Shown: piece by piece, positions 27,093 to 36,861 of the stretch | Numbering within the stretch: position 1 is the stretch's first letter | Layout of the letters: each line of letters starts with the position of its first letter | Assembly (NCBI GenBank): GCA_031264185.1 | Contig: JAISEL010000071.1 | Span: forward strand, 1-64,000 | Length of the DNA: 64,000 nt | DNA from: Deltaproteobacteria bacterium | Lineage (GTDB): Bacteria; Desulfobacterota; Desulfarculia; Adiutricales; Adiutricaceae | Direction of reading: 5' to 3' | Made by a program: the position numbers and the translations under genes | Notes under the pieces: model-generated | The model's database searches: none | What the model was told of the DNA's origin: nothing | Seen by the model: the letters and a program-made list of their open reading frames with translations, nothing else

Positions 27093-27760
27093 ATCACCCG
27101 GTGTCGGATCACTTCACCGGTGGCGCAGTATGGCACCAGTTCGGCGATATTTTTAGCGTGATCGGCAATCCTCTCCAGCCGGCGGATAATGTTAATCAGC
27201 GAGACCGCCGGCCAGGTATGGGTCGTGTCCCGGCGGATGAGACTGACCAGGCTTTCGTTCAAGCTTTTCTGAAGCCGTCCCACCGTCTCGTCTGTTTTTA
27301 TGATGGCTGCGTATTTAGTGACATTGGTCTCAAGAAATGTATCCACGGCCTCGTTCAGCATCTGATACGGGAGTATGGAGATCTCCTGCCACTCCGGCAG
27401 GGCGTTCAGCGTAGGGGCCAGATGAAATTTCACGACCTGCCGGGCCATGACCTTGGAGTGGTCGCCGATTCTCTCCAGCTCAATGATGAGTCTTAAGATG
27501 GCCACCACAAACCGGAGTTCCCCGGCTTTGGGGGCATACCGGGCCAAAAATGTAAGGCACATCTCGTCAATGATAAGTTCGAGCCGGTCTACTTCCTTAT
27601 CCCTGTCTATGACTTCCAGAGCCAGAGGCACATCATGAGTAGACAAGCTCCTTAAAGCGTCTAAGTACATATTGGCTGCCGTCACGCTCATGGCCGAGAT
27701 CTTTTCCTTGATGTTCTGGACTTCTAATTCAATTGCTTCCACAGGCTGCCCCTTTTTCAT
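27089..27760 (-). CDS. phoU: Phosphate transport regulator PhoU
   Basis: A 223-residue all-helical protein with the two PhoU repeats. Each repeat carries the acidic metal-binding pattern: DRDKEVDRLELIIDEMCLTF and ERIGDHSKVMARQV in the first, and RLERIADHAKNIAELVPY in the second. PhoU links the Pst transporter to PhoR and turns the regulon off when phosphate is ample. The start overlaps the pstB stop by one base and the end overlaps phoB by four, so translation is coupled. Confidence 0.95.
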   Translation of the reverse strand: MKKGQPVEAIELEVQNIKEKISAMSVTAANMYLDALRSLSTHDVPLALEVIDRDKEVDRLELIIDEMCLTFLARYAPKAGELRFVVAILRLIIELERIGDHSKVMARQVVKFHLAPTLNALPEWQEISILPYQMLNEAVDTFLETNVTKYAAIIKTDETVGRLQKSLNESLVSLIRRDTTHTWPAVSLINIIRRLERIADHAKNIAELVPYCATGEVIRHRVI

Positions 27761-28542
27761 CAGCCAAAATGACCGGCCACGTACTGCTCGGTCATCTTCA
27801 TTTTCGGTCTGGTGAATATATCATTAGTTTCCCCGTACTCCACCAGGGAGCCCAGGTACATCAAGGCGGTGTAATCGGAGATGCGGGCGGCCTGCTGCAT
27901 GTTATGGGTGACCACGACCATGGTGACATCTTTTTTCAGTTCCACCATCATCTCTTCTATCTTAGCCGAAGAGATAGGATCTAAGGCGCTGGTAGCCTCG
28001 TCAAAGAGCAAAACCAAAGGATTTACGGCCAGAGATCTGGCAATGGACAAACGCTGCTGCTGACCGCCCGAGAGACCTAAGGCGCTTTCTTTAAGCCGGT
28101 CTTTAACTTCCGTCCACAGATTAGCCTGTCTTAAAGCTTTTTCCACCAAGTCCCGGACAATGGACCTATTGGTAATTTTTTTTAGTTTCAGGCCGTAAGC
28201 TATATTATCATATATACTCATTGGAAACGGGGTCGGCTTCTGGAAGACCATGCCAAGACGGCTCCTCAGCCAAATCAGATCCTGGCCTTTGTCTAAAATA
28301 TTCCTGTTTTCCATGCGAATCCGGCCTTCGTAATGATTATTGGGATAAAGATCGTGCATGCGGTTAAAGCACCTTAAAAGGGTGGTCTTGCCGCAGCCGC
28401 TGGGACCTATAAGTGACGTTATGCTCTTGTCCCGGATAGGCATATTGATATTTTTAAGGACCTGATTATCCCCGAAAAAGAAACAGAGTTCTTCAATAGT
28501 AATTAAATCCTTGAGTTCCGCTTCGGCCGGCTCATGACTCAT
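27760..28542 (-). CDS. pstB: Phosphate ABC transporter ATPase PstB
   Basis: A 260-residue ATPase driving phosphate import. Walker [10 protein letters not shown] is near residue 45, the Q-loop in [16 protein letters not shown], signature [16 protein letters not shown], Walker [13 protein letters not shown], and H-loop [13 protein letters not shown]. The YVAGHFG ending is the usual close of PstB. It lies 20 bases after pstA and overlaps phoU. Confidence 0.97.
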   Translation of the reverse strand: MSHEPAEAELKDLITIEELCFFFGDNQVLKNINMPIRDKSITSLIGPSGCGKTTLLRCFNRMHDLYPNNHYEGRIRMENRNILDKGQDLIWLRSRLGMVFQKPTPFPMSIYDNIAYGLKLKKITNRSIVRDLVEKALRQANLWTEVKDRLKESALGLSGGQQQRLSIARSLAVNPLVLLFDEATSALDPISSAKIEEMMVELKKDVTMVVVTHNMQQAARISDYTALMYLGSLVEYGETNDIFTRPKMKMTEQYVAGHFG

Positions 28543-28562
28543 TTTTCAGCCTCATCAAGCTT

Positions 28563-29399
28563 TTAGGCTTTTTTAACCTTAACTAAAAGGCGCCCCAGGA
28601 TGTTTAAAAAAAGGACGACCACGGTAACCATCAAAGCGGCGGCCCAGGCCTGACCGATCCAGGCGTCAAAAGGTGACCCGGCGTACTGGTAGATACTGAC
28701 CGTAACCGAGGGCATCGGGCGGTTTAAGTTCAGTTCAAAATAATTATTATTAAAGGATGTGAACATCAGAGGGGCCGTCTCCCCGGCCACCCGGGCAATA
28801 GCCAGCAGGATGCCGGTCAGGATACCGCTGGCCGCCTGACGGTAGACAATTTTAATTATCACCTGATAATAAGGACTGCCTAAAGCCAGAGCCGCTTCCC
28901 GGAGTGTCCAGGGCACCATAGACAGCATACTTTCAGTGGTTCGCATGACTAAAGGCACCATGATGACAGCCAGCGCGGCCGAACCGGCCCAGCCGTTAAA
29001 CCCGCCCAGGGGTTTAACCAGGATAGAATAAACAAAAATGCCGATCACAATGGACGGCAGGCTCATGGCCAGATCGCACAGACTGATTATAACTTTGGAA
29101 AATTTTTTATCCCGGCCGTACTCGGCTAAATACGTACCCCCCAGAACGCCCAGAGGCACCCCGACCAGGGCGGCCATTAAAGTCAGCAGGCCCTGGCCTA
29201 AAAAGGCTCCTTTAAGTCCTCCCCTGCCCAAAGGTCCGGCCGGATCCTGGGTCAAAAGGCTGATTGATAATGAGGTCAGGCCGTGGGAAACAATATCGTA
29301 GAGAATTAAGAAAAGCAGGCCCAGACCAAAAAGAGCGCAGGCCGTGGCCAAGCCTAAAGCCAGGTAATTAACCCACAGGCGGCCTGAATGGGGTTTCAT
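28563..29399 (-). CDS. pstA: Phosphate ABC transporter permease PstA
   Basis: A 278-residue inner-membrane permease with about six membrane helices. The ATPase-coupling loop is the EAALALGSPYYQVIIKIVYR block, followed by ASGILTGILLAIARVAGETA, both typical of PstA. LGVLGGTYLAEYG marks the N-terminal half. The start overlaps the end of pstC by four bases. It forms the channel with PstC. Confidence 0.96.
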   Translation of the reverse strand: MKPHSGRLWVNYLALGLATACALFGLGLLFLILYDIVSHGLTSLSISLLTQDPAGPLGRGGLKGAFLGQGLLTLMAALVGVPLGVLGGTYLAEYGRDKKFSKVIISLCDLAMSLPSIVIGIFVYSILVKPLGGFNGWAGSAALAVIMVPLVMRTTESMLSMVPWTLREAALALGSPYYQVIIKIVYRQAASGILTGILLAIARVAGETAPLMFTSFNNNYFELNLNRPMPSVTVSIYQYAGSPFDAWIGQAWAAALMVTVVVLFLNILGRLLVKVKKA

Positions 29400-30310
29400 T
29401 TTTGCCTCATAAGGTATCTGGCCAGACTTAAAACCAGTAAATTAGCCAGAAATAAAGCCAGAGTCAGGGCAAACAGCGCCGACATCTGGATAGGTCCGGC
29501 TTCGTTAAACTCATTGGCAATGACCGAAGTAATAGTAACGTAGGGTGAAAAAATAGAATCCAAAGCTCCGTGCCTGTTACCTATGACATACGCTACGGCC
29601 ATAGTCTCACCTAAGGCCCGACCTGTTGCCATTATAATGCCGCCGACCACGGCTTTTTGGGCAGTCGGCCAGACAACGGCCAGGATCGTCTCCCAGCGGG
29701 TGGCTCCCAAGCCGTAAGCCGATTCTTTTAACACCTCCGGGACCTGGTCAAAGCCTTCCCGGGCTAAAGAAGCCACAAATGGCAGAATCATGACCGCCAG
29801 AACCATGGAGGCGGTCAGCAGGTTAAGCCCCCCGGCCAGACGGACCTGGAAAAATCCCCCCGCCCAGGGCAGGCCGCCTAACGTTCCGGAAAAAAACGGC
29901 TGAATATAAGTTTCCACAAACGGGGCCAGGACAAAAAGTCCCCACAGGCCGTAAATAATGCTGGGAATGGCCGCCAGTAACTCAATGGCCACGGCGATGG
30001 GGCTTTTCAGTTTATGGGGACACAACTCGGTTAAAAAGACGCTGATGCCCAAAGCCACCGGAACGGCCAGGACCGCAGCCCCGAGCGTGGCCAGAACTGT
30101 TCCGGTCAGAGGTCTCAGAGCGCCGTAAATCTGGTCGGTGTAGTTCCAGTCAGTTGACAGTAAAAAACGGAAAAACCCAAACCTTTGGAAGGCCGGACGG
30201 GACTCGACCGCCAGGGTCACCACCAGCCCGACCGTCAGGACTACCAGACCCACAGCCGACAGGAAAGTTAAAAAGTAAAATATGGAATTGGGCAGCTTTT
30301 TCAGGTTCAT
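29396..30310 (-). CDS. pstC: Phosphate ABC transporter permease PstC
   Basis: A 304-residue permease with six or seven helices; first gene of the leftward operon. FLTELCPHKLKSPIAVAIEL and AIPSIIYGLWGLFVLAPF are PstC hallmarks, as is the coupling loop KESAYGLGATRWETILAVVW and ATGRALGETMAVAYVIGN. An open frame on the same strand at 30150-30338 is a shadow. The candidate Pho box is 45-60 bases upstream of the start. Confidence 0.96.
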   Translation of the reverse strand: MNLKKLPNSIFYFLTFLSAVGLVVLTVGLVVTLAVESRPAFQRFGFFRFLLSTDWNYTDQIYGALRPLTGTVLATLGAAVLAVPVALGISVFLTELCPHKLKSPIAVAIELLAAIPSIIYGLWGLFVLAPFVETYIQPFFSGTLGGLPWAGGFFQVRLAGGLNLLTASMVLAVMILPFVASLAREGFDQVPEVLKESAYGLGATRWETILAVVWPTAQKAVVGGIIMATGRALGETMAVAYVIGNRHGALDSIFSPYVTITSVIANEFNEAGPIQMSALFALTLALFLANLLVLSLARYLMRQK

Positions 30311-30354
30311 GACGAAAGTTATAAAAAACCACTGTCAATAAGCTTTGGATTTTA

Positions 30355-30370
30355 TGTTAATTTTTTGTAA
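30355..30370 (-). promoter_or_regulatory. Candidate PhoB box upstream of pstC
   Basis: On the minus strand TTACA (30370-30366) and TAACA (30359-30355) start 11 bases apart inside TTTTACAAAAAATTAACA, closely matching TTTTACAAAAATATTACA before pstS. It lies 45-60 bases from the start codon, a proper activator distance. Confidence 0.62.
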
Positions 30371-31276
30371 AATTTTTCAGTGTTTTTTTTGACAAAACAT
30401 TAGCCTATTTAATTTTAATAGGTTGTTTTTTAAACGTTATTCAGGATAAAATATAAAATCCGGACTGTTAAATATTGGCGGATTATTCACAAGCGTTCCC
30501 TGGCCACGCAACCCAGAGTTAATCAAATCGACAAAGCCTGACCTATGTTGAAGCGAATCACCACATATTTCTCTTTCTGCGGCGGCTCACTGTGACTAGC
30601 CGCAGGCAGTCACTCTGAGTCAATTTTGAGAATTGCGAATGCGGACCGTGATGCCTTTGCAAAAACCACCTGTTTTTAGAGGTCACGTTGAAAAAAGGTA
30701 ACGGTATCAAATAGTTATAAATGTAGTTTTCTAAAAATGACTTTTGCGGGGCCGTCAGCCATGCAGGCATGACCTTGCGTCAAACCTAATTCGCGAACAA
30801 AGGGGCGGCCCGGAAAAATGCGGTTTTTGCCAGCACCACATAAAAGCAATCTATTATTTACATCTCATTAGTATTTATTATATAAATTAGATTTTAAAAG
30901 CATAAAAAATTTTAAATACAGCCATGACTGCTTCAACCTGGGCTAACTATTATATTTACCAGCCCCATCAACCCTGTTCGGGCTTTCCAGTCAATCCCTC
31001 GGCCATGCCCGAGAGCTGTTCGGGCAACCGGCTTTGTTCTTGGTTTAGCGGTTGATTTCAATACAGAGTTATGGACTCTTTATAGACATTCCGTTCAGGA
31101 GGTTGGATCTGCAGGGAGGGAAACCGGCTCTAAATTTTGAAGCCGCCGACGCTTGGGATTATTCCGGCCAGGTTTGATTTAATATATCAGATGCAAAAAA
31201 TCATATTCGAAAAGCTTAAAAATATAATACTCATATAAAATATTATAACGTGTTTTTCTGTATATTCAAAATATAA
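30371..31276. other. No gene; gap between pst operon and sensor kinase gene
   Basis: Two AT-rich patches (30845-30910, 31180-31275) flank ordinary-GC sequence without any supportable gene. The open frame at 30558-30770 lacks a ribosome site and family resemblance. Confidence 0.5.
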
Positions 31277-34200
31277 TCAGATGATATAATCATGAAAAAC
31301 GTTTCCGGCCGCATCTGATTCTTTGGGTTTGAGCCAGCGGTTCAGGGTCGTATAAAGTTCGGCTAAATTAATGGGCTTCGTTACATGATCGTTCATGCCG
31401 GCCGCTAAACTCATCTCCCGGTCCCCGCTCATGGCGTGGGCCGTCATGGCCACAATAGGCAGTTTATCAAAGCCGGGCAGGGTCCTGATGGTCTTTGTAG
31501 CCGTCAGACCGTCCATTTCCGGCATCTGGATGTCCATTAAGACCAGATCATAAGAGTCGGCCTGGACCATAGCCACAGCTTCCAGACCGTTATTGGCTAT
31601 AGAAACGTCAAAACCGGCATTTTTAAGGAGCCTTTTAGCCACCAGCTGATTGACTTCATTATCTTCGGCCAGTAAAATTTTCGACCCTTTGAGATGCGCC
31701 ACCTGGGAAATGTCGGCTGTTTCTTTTTTAACTTTTTTGACCGATTTTTGTTCCGAATCCCGGCTGATATTTAGGACTTCGGTCAAAGCGTTTAAGACCG
31801 AGGAAGCCGAGATAGGCTTGGGCACGATGGCTTTAATGCCGTGTTCTTTAACTAAAACTGCCAGGTCTTCCCGGTCATTGGCCGTGACCATAATTAAGGC
31901 CGGCCTTTTGTCTTCGGGCATGAGCTTAATTATCTCGTCGGCTGTCTCCAGGCCGTCCATTTCCGGCATTTTCCAGTCTAAAATAACCGCATTAACCGGC
32001 AGATTACCGGCCATCCTGGTTTTTAAAACGGATAGAGCCTCCTGGCCCGAAGTGCAGCCTAATGCTGTAACGCCCAAAGATTTAAGATTATCGACTAAGA
32101 CCGTTAATACCGGCTCATAATCGTCAACGGCCAGAACAACAATATCTTTAAGTTCCGACTGACGGCTGGCGTACCTTAAACTGCGGTCGCCGACTCCGAA
32201 GCGGGCCGTAAAACAAAAACTGGAGCCTTGTCCCCTGACACCCTGACACCATATGGAACCGCCCATCATTTCCACTAAGCTTTTGCTGATGGCCAGACCC
32301 AGACCTGTGCCCCCGTAACGGCGGGTGACCGATGTATCACCCTGATTAAAAGCTGTAAAAAGCTGGGCTATCTGCTCATCGGTCAAGCCGATGCCCGTAT
32401 CCCGGACCTCAAACCTTAAAGTGACCTGGTTGTGGGTCTCCTGCATGACGGCCACCACCAGATCGACCTGACCTTTTTCGGTGAACTTGACGGCGTTGCT
32501 CAGTAAATTGTTTAAAACCTGGCCTAATCTTAACGGATCCCCGATTAGGCACGTCGGAGTGTTGGGAGCCACTGACAGCAGCAGCTCCAGATTTTTTTCA
32601 TTGACTTTGACTAATGTGACATTGACGACATTATTAATGACCTCTTCCAGTAAAAACTCTATCTTCTCCATGGCCAGCTTGCCGGCCTCAATTTTGGAGA
32701 AATCTAAAATATCATTAATAATGCCTAAAAGAGAGCTGGCCGCCTGAGACGTTTTTTCCAGATAATCTCTTTGAATGACATTTAACTCGGTCTGCAAAGC
32801 CAGTTGGGTCAGACCTAAAATGGCGTTCATGGGGGTTCGGATTTCGTGGCTCATATTGGCCAGAAACTCGCTTTTGGCCCTGGCGCTGTCTTCGGCTATG
32901 TCCCTGGCCAGGGTCAGTTCCCGGGCATTATTTCTGAGTTCCGTGACATCGGTGTACCAAGTCATAAGGCTCTGGGAGCCGTAGTAATCGCTTTTAAAAG
33001 AATTGACTAAAACTTCCCTTATCTCCCCGTCCTGCCTGATGACCCGCATTGGCCGCCAGTTGATTTCCTGACCGTCTTCCAGGTCCTGAAGAGCATTCGT
33101 CAGTTCCTCCGGGTCGGCAAACAGGCCGTCCCGCCGGTCGCCTAATTTGACTCCGAAAAACGTTTCGGCAAAAGGTGTCATGAAGACCAGAACACCGTCC
33201 TGGGTAATGGTAAAGCTTATGGGGCAGGAATCTAAGATGCGCTTAAATAACTGTCTTTCTGCCTCTAAATCGCCTTCTGTGGCCAGCAGCTTCCGTGTTC
33301 TTTCATCGACCAAAGTTTCCAGATCTTTATTTAACTTGCGGTTTTTAGCGTTGACCGAAACCAGGGCCAGAATGGCCATTAAAAGCAGGAACCCGAAAAT
33401 AATCACATAAGGAATAGCGTCGTTTAAAAACTTGCGGTTGTAGTCAAACATCCGCCGGTTCCAGTTGTCGGTTATCTTTTCCACGTCAACCAAGGCCAGA
33501 GCCGTATCCATGACTCTTTTCAGCCGGTCCTGGTGAAGGCCGTAAGCCGGTCCAGATGGAATAGGGTGATTGAAGATGAGACCGGCTTTATAGCCAGGAT
33601 TTTCCCGGTAATTGGTCAGACTCATGAGCTGATTCATGGACCCCATGATAAAATTTATGTCATTTCTCTCCAGAGCCTCCAGGGCTTTGTCCCTCGTCCG
33701 GTAGTAAATAATGTTGTGATTCGTGGGAAACCACTGCTGATATATTTCCGAGATCCGGTCGCCTCTGACCAGTCCGATGTTGCCGTAAAACATCTGGTTA
33801 AACTGGATATCGGGCTGATTTATGTTGGTCAGAAGAGCGTAACGGTCAAAGAAACAGGGACGGGCGGCCCACAGGAATCTTCTGTCCGAGGAATTTTGGT
33901 AACTGAACTTTAATAAAAGCTCTATCTCCCCTGTCTCCAGCATCTTCTCCAGTTCGCCGGCCGTCTGGCCGGGCTTATTTACAACCTTGAACTGTAAGCC
34001 GGAGATATCAGCCAGTTCGGCTAATATATCATGGGCAATACCCTGAAACTGGCCTGAAGGCTCATCGTAAAAACTGATGGGGTAATCATCGGAATCGGCG
34101 CCGACTAAAACGACCTGACTGCTTAAAATATGATTTTGAACATAGGTCTGACTGACAGAATCCAGGCTGGAAACAAAGGTCGTCCTCAGTTTTTCCAGAT

Positions 34201-35032
34201 CGCTTAAATCATACAGGTACGACAGATACTCGCTGCCGCCGCTTCTTAAAAACTTCTGGACAACGCTTATGATCACGCGATTTTCTGCTTTGGCTGTACC
34301 CAGATACAAAGGAGAATGGATGGGCGGGAAGAAATCTTCCATGATTAAACCGGGGTATTCCTCCATGAATCCCGGGGTCTGAGCTTCCCCGAAAAAGCCG
34401 TCAATGCGGCCCGCCAAAACCTCCCAGGCCGCTTCGGAATAGTTTTTAAAGGCCACCACTTCCATGGGCAGATCAACTGCGGCCAAAACCTGAACGACAA
34501 CCATAGACTGACCTAAAAAACCCATTTTTAAAGGTCTTTCAGCGGCTACGGCCGACAGATCACCCTGGTCCCGGTGCTTATAAATCTTCATTAAGCGGTG
34601 ATAAATAGGTTCGGTCTGGTAAAACTTGCGGTCGGATTTCTGGTACCCGGCAATCTCGCTGGCCAGATCCAGCCGGCCGCTTTCTAAAGCATTCATCAAG
34701 CTTTCCGGTTCATAAAACTTATGCTCCACCGGAACGCGAAGGAGGGTGGACAGAAATTTGGCAAAATTTACCAAAAAGCCGCCCTTGCCGTTTCCTTCGT
34801 TTTCGTAGGCCTCGCTGGAGACCAAAGTGCCGTAGGACAAAATCCGGCCCTGAGCCTTAAAGTTTTCCAGAGCGGCTATCTCTTCGGCGGTCAAATCAGG
34901 GATATGGCGGTAATCCAGAATAAAGGCCGAATTCATGGCGCGGTCGTCGGTCTGTTTAACAGTACGGCAGGCCAGGAAAACGGTCAGCCCCAGGAATATC
35001 AGGATTATGGATATTAACCGGCGTTTAGTCAC
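31277..35032 (-). CDS. Giant hybrid sensor kinase (two solute-binding domains, PAS, HisKA, HATPase, two receivers)
   Basis: A 1251-residue BvgS/EvgS-like sensor. Start is GTG 35032, two bases after the cstA stop. The N-terminus is a membrane anchor or lipoprotein-type signal (LTVFLAC). Two bacterial solute-binding family 3 domains lie at about 50-290 and 310-525, then TM (PYVIIFGFLLLMAILALV) near 545, a PAS domain at about 595-705, the DHp with NMSHEIRTPMNAILGLTQ, and HATPase with NLLSNAVKFTEKGQV and GGTGLGLAISKSL. Receiver 1 has LDWKMPEMDG; receiver 2 has LLAEDNEVNQLVAKRLL and LMDIQMPEMDG. There is no HPt domain, so another protein must complete the relay, and no DNA-binding regulator is adjacent. 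Coupling to cstA suggests it senses a small carboxylate or amino acid related to CstA's substrate (inference). Confidence 0.95.
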   Translation of the reverse strand: MTKRRLISIILIFLGLTVFLACRTVKQTDDRAMNSAFILDYRHIPDLTAEEIAALENFKAQGRILSYGTLVSSEAYENEGNGKGGFLVNFAKFLSTLLRVPVEHKFYEPESLMNALESGRLDLASEIAGYQKSDRKFYQTEPIYHRLMKIYKHRDQGDLSAVAAERPLKMGFLGQSMVVVQVLAAVDLPMEVVAFKNYSEAAWEVLAGRIDGFFGEAQTPGFMEEYPGLIMEDFFPPIHSPLYLGTAKAENRVIISVVQKFLRSGGSEYLSYLYDLSDLEKLRTTFVSSLDSVSQTYVQNHILSSQVVLVGADSDDYPISFYDEPSGQFQGIAHDILAELADISGLQFKVVNKPGQTAGELEKMLETGEIELLLKFSYQNSSDRRFLWAARPCFFDRYALLTNINQPDIQFNQMFYGNIGLVRGDRISEIYQQWFPTNHNIIYYRTRDKALEALERNDINFIMGSMNQLMSLTNYRENPGYKAGLIFNHPIPSGPAYGLHQDRLKRVMDTALALVDVEKITDNWNRRMFDYNRKFLNDAIPYVIIFGFLLLMAILALVSVNAKNRKLNKDLETLVDERTRKLLATEGDLEAERQLFKRILDSCPISFTITQDGVLVFMTPFAETFFGVKLGDRRDGLFADPEELTNALQDLEDGQEINWRPMRVIRQDGEIREVLVNSFKSDYYGSQSLMTWYTDVTELRNNARELTLARDIAEDSARAKSEFLANMSHEIRTPMNAILGLTQLALQTELNVIQRDYLEKTSQAASSLLGIINDILDFSKIEAGKLAMEKIEFLLEEVINNVVNVTLVKVNEKNLELLLSVAPNTPTCLIGDPLRLGQVLNNLLSNAVKFTEKGQVDLVVAVMQETHNQVTLRFEVRDTGIGLTDEQIAQLFTAFNQGDTSVTRRYGGTGLGLAISKSLVEMMGGSIWCQGVRGQGSSFCFTARFGVGDRSLRYASRQSELKDIVVLAVDDYEPVLTVLVDNLKSLGVTALGCTSGQEALSVLKTRMAGNLPVNAVILDWKMPEMDGLETADEIIKLMPEDKRPALIMVTANDREDLAVLVKEHGIKAIVPKPISASSVLNALTEVLNISRDSEQKSVKKVKKETADISQVAHLKGSKILLAEDNEVNQLVAKRLLKNAGFDVSIANNGLEAVAMVQADSYDLVLMDIQMPEMDGLTATKTIRTLPGFDKLPIVAMTAHAMSGDREMSLAAGMNDHVTKPINLAELYTTLNRWLKPKESDAAGNVFHDYII

Positions 35033-35034
35033 TA

Positions 35035-36861
35035 CTAATCCTCGGTTAATTCCATGACCTGATCTCCGTAAAGATCGGTCAGGGGAACCTTGACTAACAG
35101 TAAACCAAACCAGCGGATGACGGTCCTCACAAGAATAAAGATCATTAAGACCAAAATTATAAGGCCCAAAGAAGCGAGAACAATCTGATTCTTAGGCAAA
35201 TAAGTCCCGAAAATCTGCTCTATGCCGGCCCAGACCGTGATGACGGCCATAAAAAGACCCGGTCCGGCCGTACACCAGGCATAACGGGCCCGGCCCAGCC
35301 TTATCAGCATGCAAGTGCCGATGATTAAGGCGCAGGAGGCTAAAAGCTGGTTACTCATACCAAAAAGAGGCCAAATGGAACTGATATCCCCGGTAATAAC
35401 CAGATAACCCCAGCCTGCCGAGAATAAAGCGCTGGTAATAATAATTCCCGGCCACCAGCGCTTGTCATTAAATCTTGGAAAAAACTGGCCCAGCAGTTCC
35501 TGCAGAAAAAACCGCCCCACTCTGGTGCCGCCGTCAATGGCCGACAGAATAAAGACAGCCATGAACATAATGGCAAAATGGTACCAGTAGGAAACGAGAC
35601 TGGTCATAAAAGGGATGGTGGCAAAAATATTGGACATACCCACTGCCAGAGTCACCGCTCCCCCTGGTCGGCCCTGTATGTTCTCCCGGACGGCTACGGC
35701 TAAAGCGTTTAAATCGACCGGCTCAATCCCCATGCTCCGGAAAGTTTCCGGACTGGCCGAGATGGCGTAATAGTCGGCCGGAATAAGGGTACAGACAGAA
35801 ACGAGCGCCATAATGGCCACAAAACCCTCGGTCAGCATGGCTCCGTAACCGACAAACAGCAGATCTTTTTCATTGGAGACCATTTTCGGGGTTGTGCCTG
35901 TGCCGATGACGGCGTGAAAACCAGAGACCGCCCCGCAGGCTATGGTAATAAAGAGAAAGGGGAAAATAGGTCCGGTCAGATTAGGCCCGCCGCCGTCAAT
36001 AAATTCTGTCACCGGCGGCATCAATAACGGCGGCCTGACTATAACAATAGTTAAAGCCAGGGCTAGAATGGTGCCGAGTTTAAAATAAGTGGACAGATAG
36101 CCGCGGGGGCCCAGTAAAAGCCAAATCGGCAGGACCGAGGCGATAAAACCGTAAATCGGTATGCCCCAGGCTAAGGCATTCCTGTCCAGGGTAAAAAAGT
36201 AATTTAAAGAAGGATTGCTGGCCACATAGGGCCCGACCATGATGGCCAAAAATAAAAAAACCACCCCGAAAATGCTGGCCTCAGTCACGTCTTCGGGCCG
36301 GTACCTTAAATAAAGTCCCATTAAAAAGGCAATGGGTACAGTCACAATAACCGTAAACGTACCCCAGGGGCTTTGAAACATGGCGTTAATAACGGAGATG
36401 GACAGCCCGGCCAGAGTCAGGCTGACAATAAATAAAACAGCCACTGAACAGACATGGCCAACGACCGGGCCGACTTCCAGACGGGCGATATTGGCCAGGC
36501 TCCGGCCTTTGTGGCGGACCGAGGCAAAGAGGATGACCATATCGTGAACCGCCCCGCCCAAAACGCAGCCTGCCACTATCCACATGGCCCCGGGCAGATA
36601 TCCGTACTGAGCCGCCAGCACCGGACCGACCAGAGGACCGGCCGCCGAAATGCTGGAAAAGTGGAACCCGAAAGCCATGAATTTAGGCGTGGGTACATAG
36701 TCAAGGCCGTCGTTTAGAGAAACGGCCGGAGTTGTCCTGTCCGCGTCAAGACGCAGGACCTTCCGGGCCACCCACAGACCGTAATACCGGTAACCTATAG
36801 CCAGAAAACAGAGGGAAACAAAAACCAAAGTTAAGGCGTTTAAATTTTTAAATATTTCCAT
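35035..36861 (-). CDS. cstA: Carbon starvation protein CstA (pyruvate/peptide transporter family)
   Basis: A 608-residue polytopic inner-membrane transporter with about 16-18 helices. Family marks include the N-terminal FHFSSISAAGPLVGPVLAAQ, YGYLPGAMWIVAGCVLGGAV, HDMVILFASVRHKGRS, and ACGAVSGFHAVIGTGTTPKM. E. coli CstA and BtsT carry pyruvate, and CstA has also been linked to peptide use. It starts at ATG 36861 and ends two bases before the hybrid kinase gene, so the two are translationally coupled. In enterics a related transporter is controlled by a pyruvate-sensing two-component system, so a kinase in the operon makes sense. Confidence 0.95.
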   Translation of the reverse strand: MEIFKNLNALTLVFVSLCFLAIGYRYYGLWVARKVLRLDADRTTPAVSLNDGLDYVPTPKFMAFGFHFSSISAAGPLVGPVLAAQYGYLPGAMWIVAGCVLGGAVHDMVILFASVRHKGRSLANIARLEVGPVVGHVCSVAVLFIVSLTLAGLSISVINAMFQSPWGTFTVIVTVPIAFLMGLYLRYRPEDVTEASIFGVVFLFLAIMVGPYVASNPSLNYFFTLDRNALAWGIPIYGFIASVLPIWLLLGPRGYLSTYFKLGTILALALTIVIVRPPLLMPPVTEFIDGGGPNLTGPIFPFLFITIACGAVSGFHAVIGTGTTPKMVSNEKDLLFVGYGAMLTEGFVAIMALVSVCTLIPADYYAISASPETFRSMGIEPVDLNALAVAVRENIQGRPGGAVTLAVGMSNIFATIPFMTSLVSYWYHFAIMFMAVFILSAIDGGTRVGRFFLQELLGQFFPRFNDKRWWPGIIITSALFSAGWGYLVITGDISSIWPLFGMSNQLLASCALIIGTCMLIRLGRARYAWCTAGPGLFMAVITVWAGIEQIFGTYLPKNQIVLASLGLIILVLMIFILVRTVIRWFGLLLVKVPLTDLYGDQVMELTED

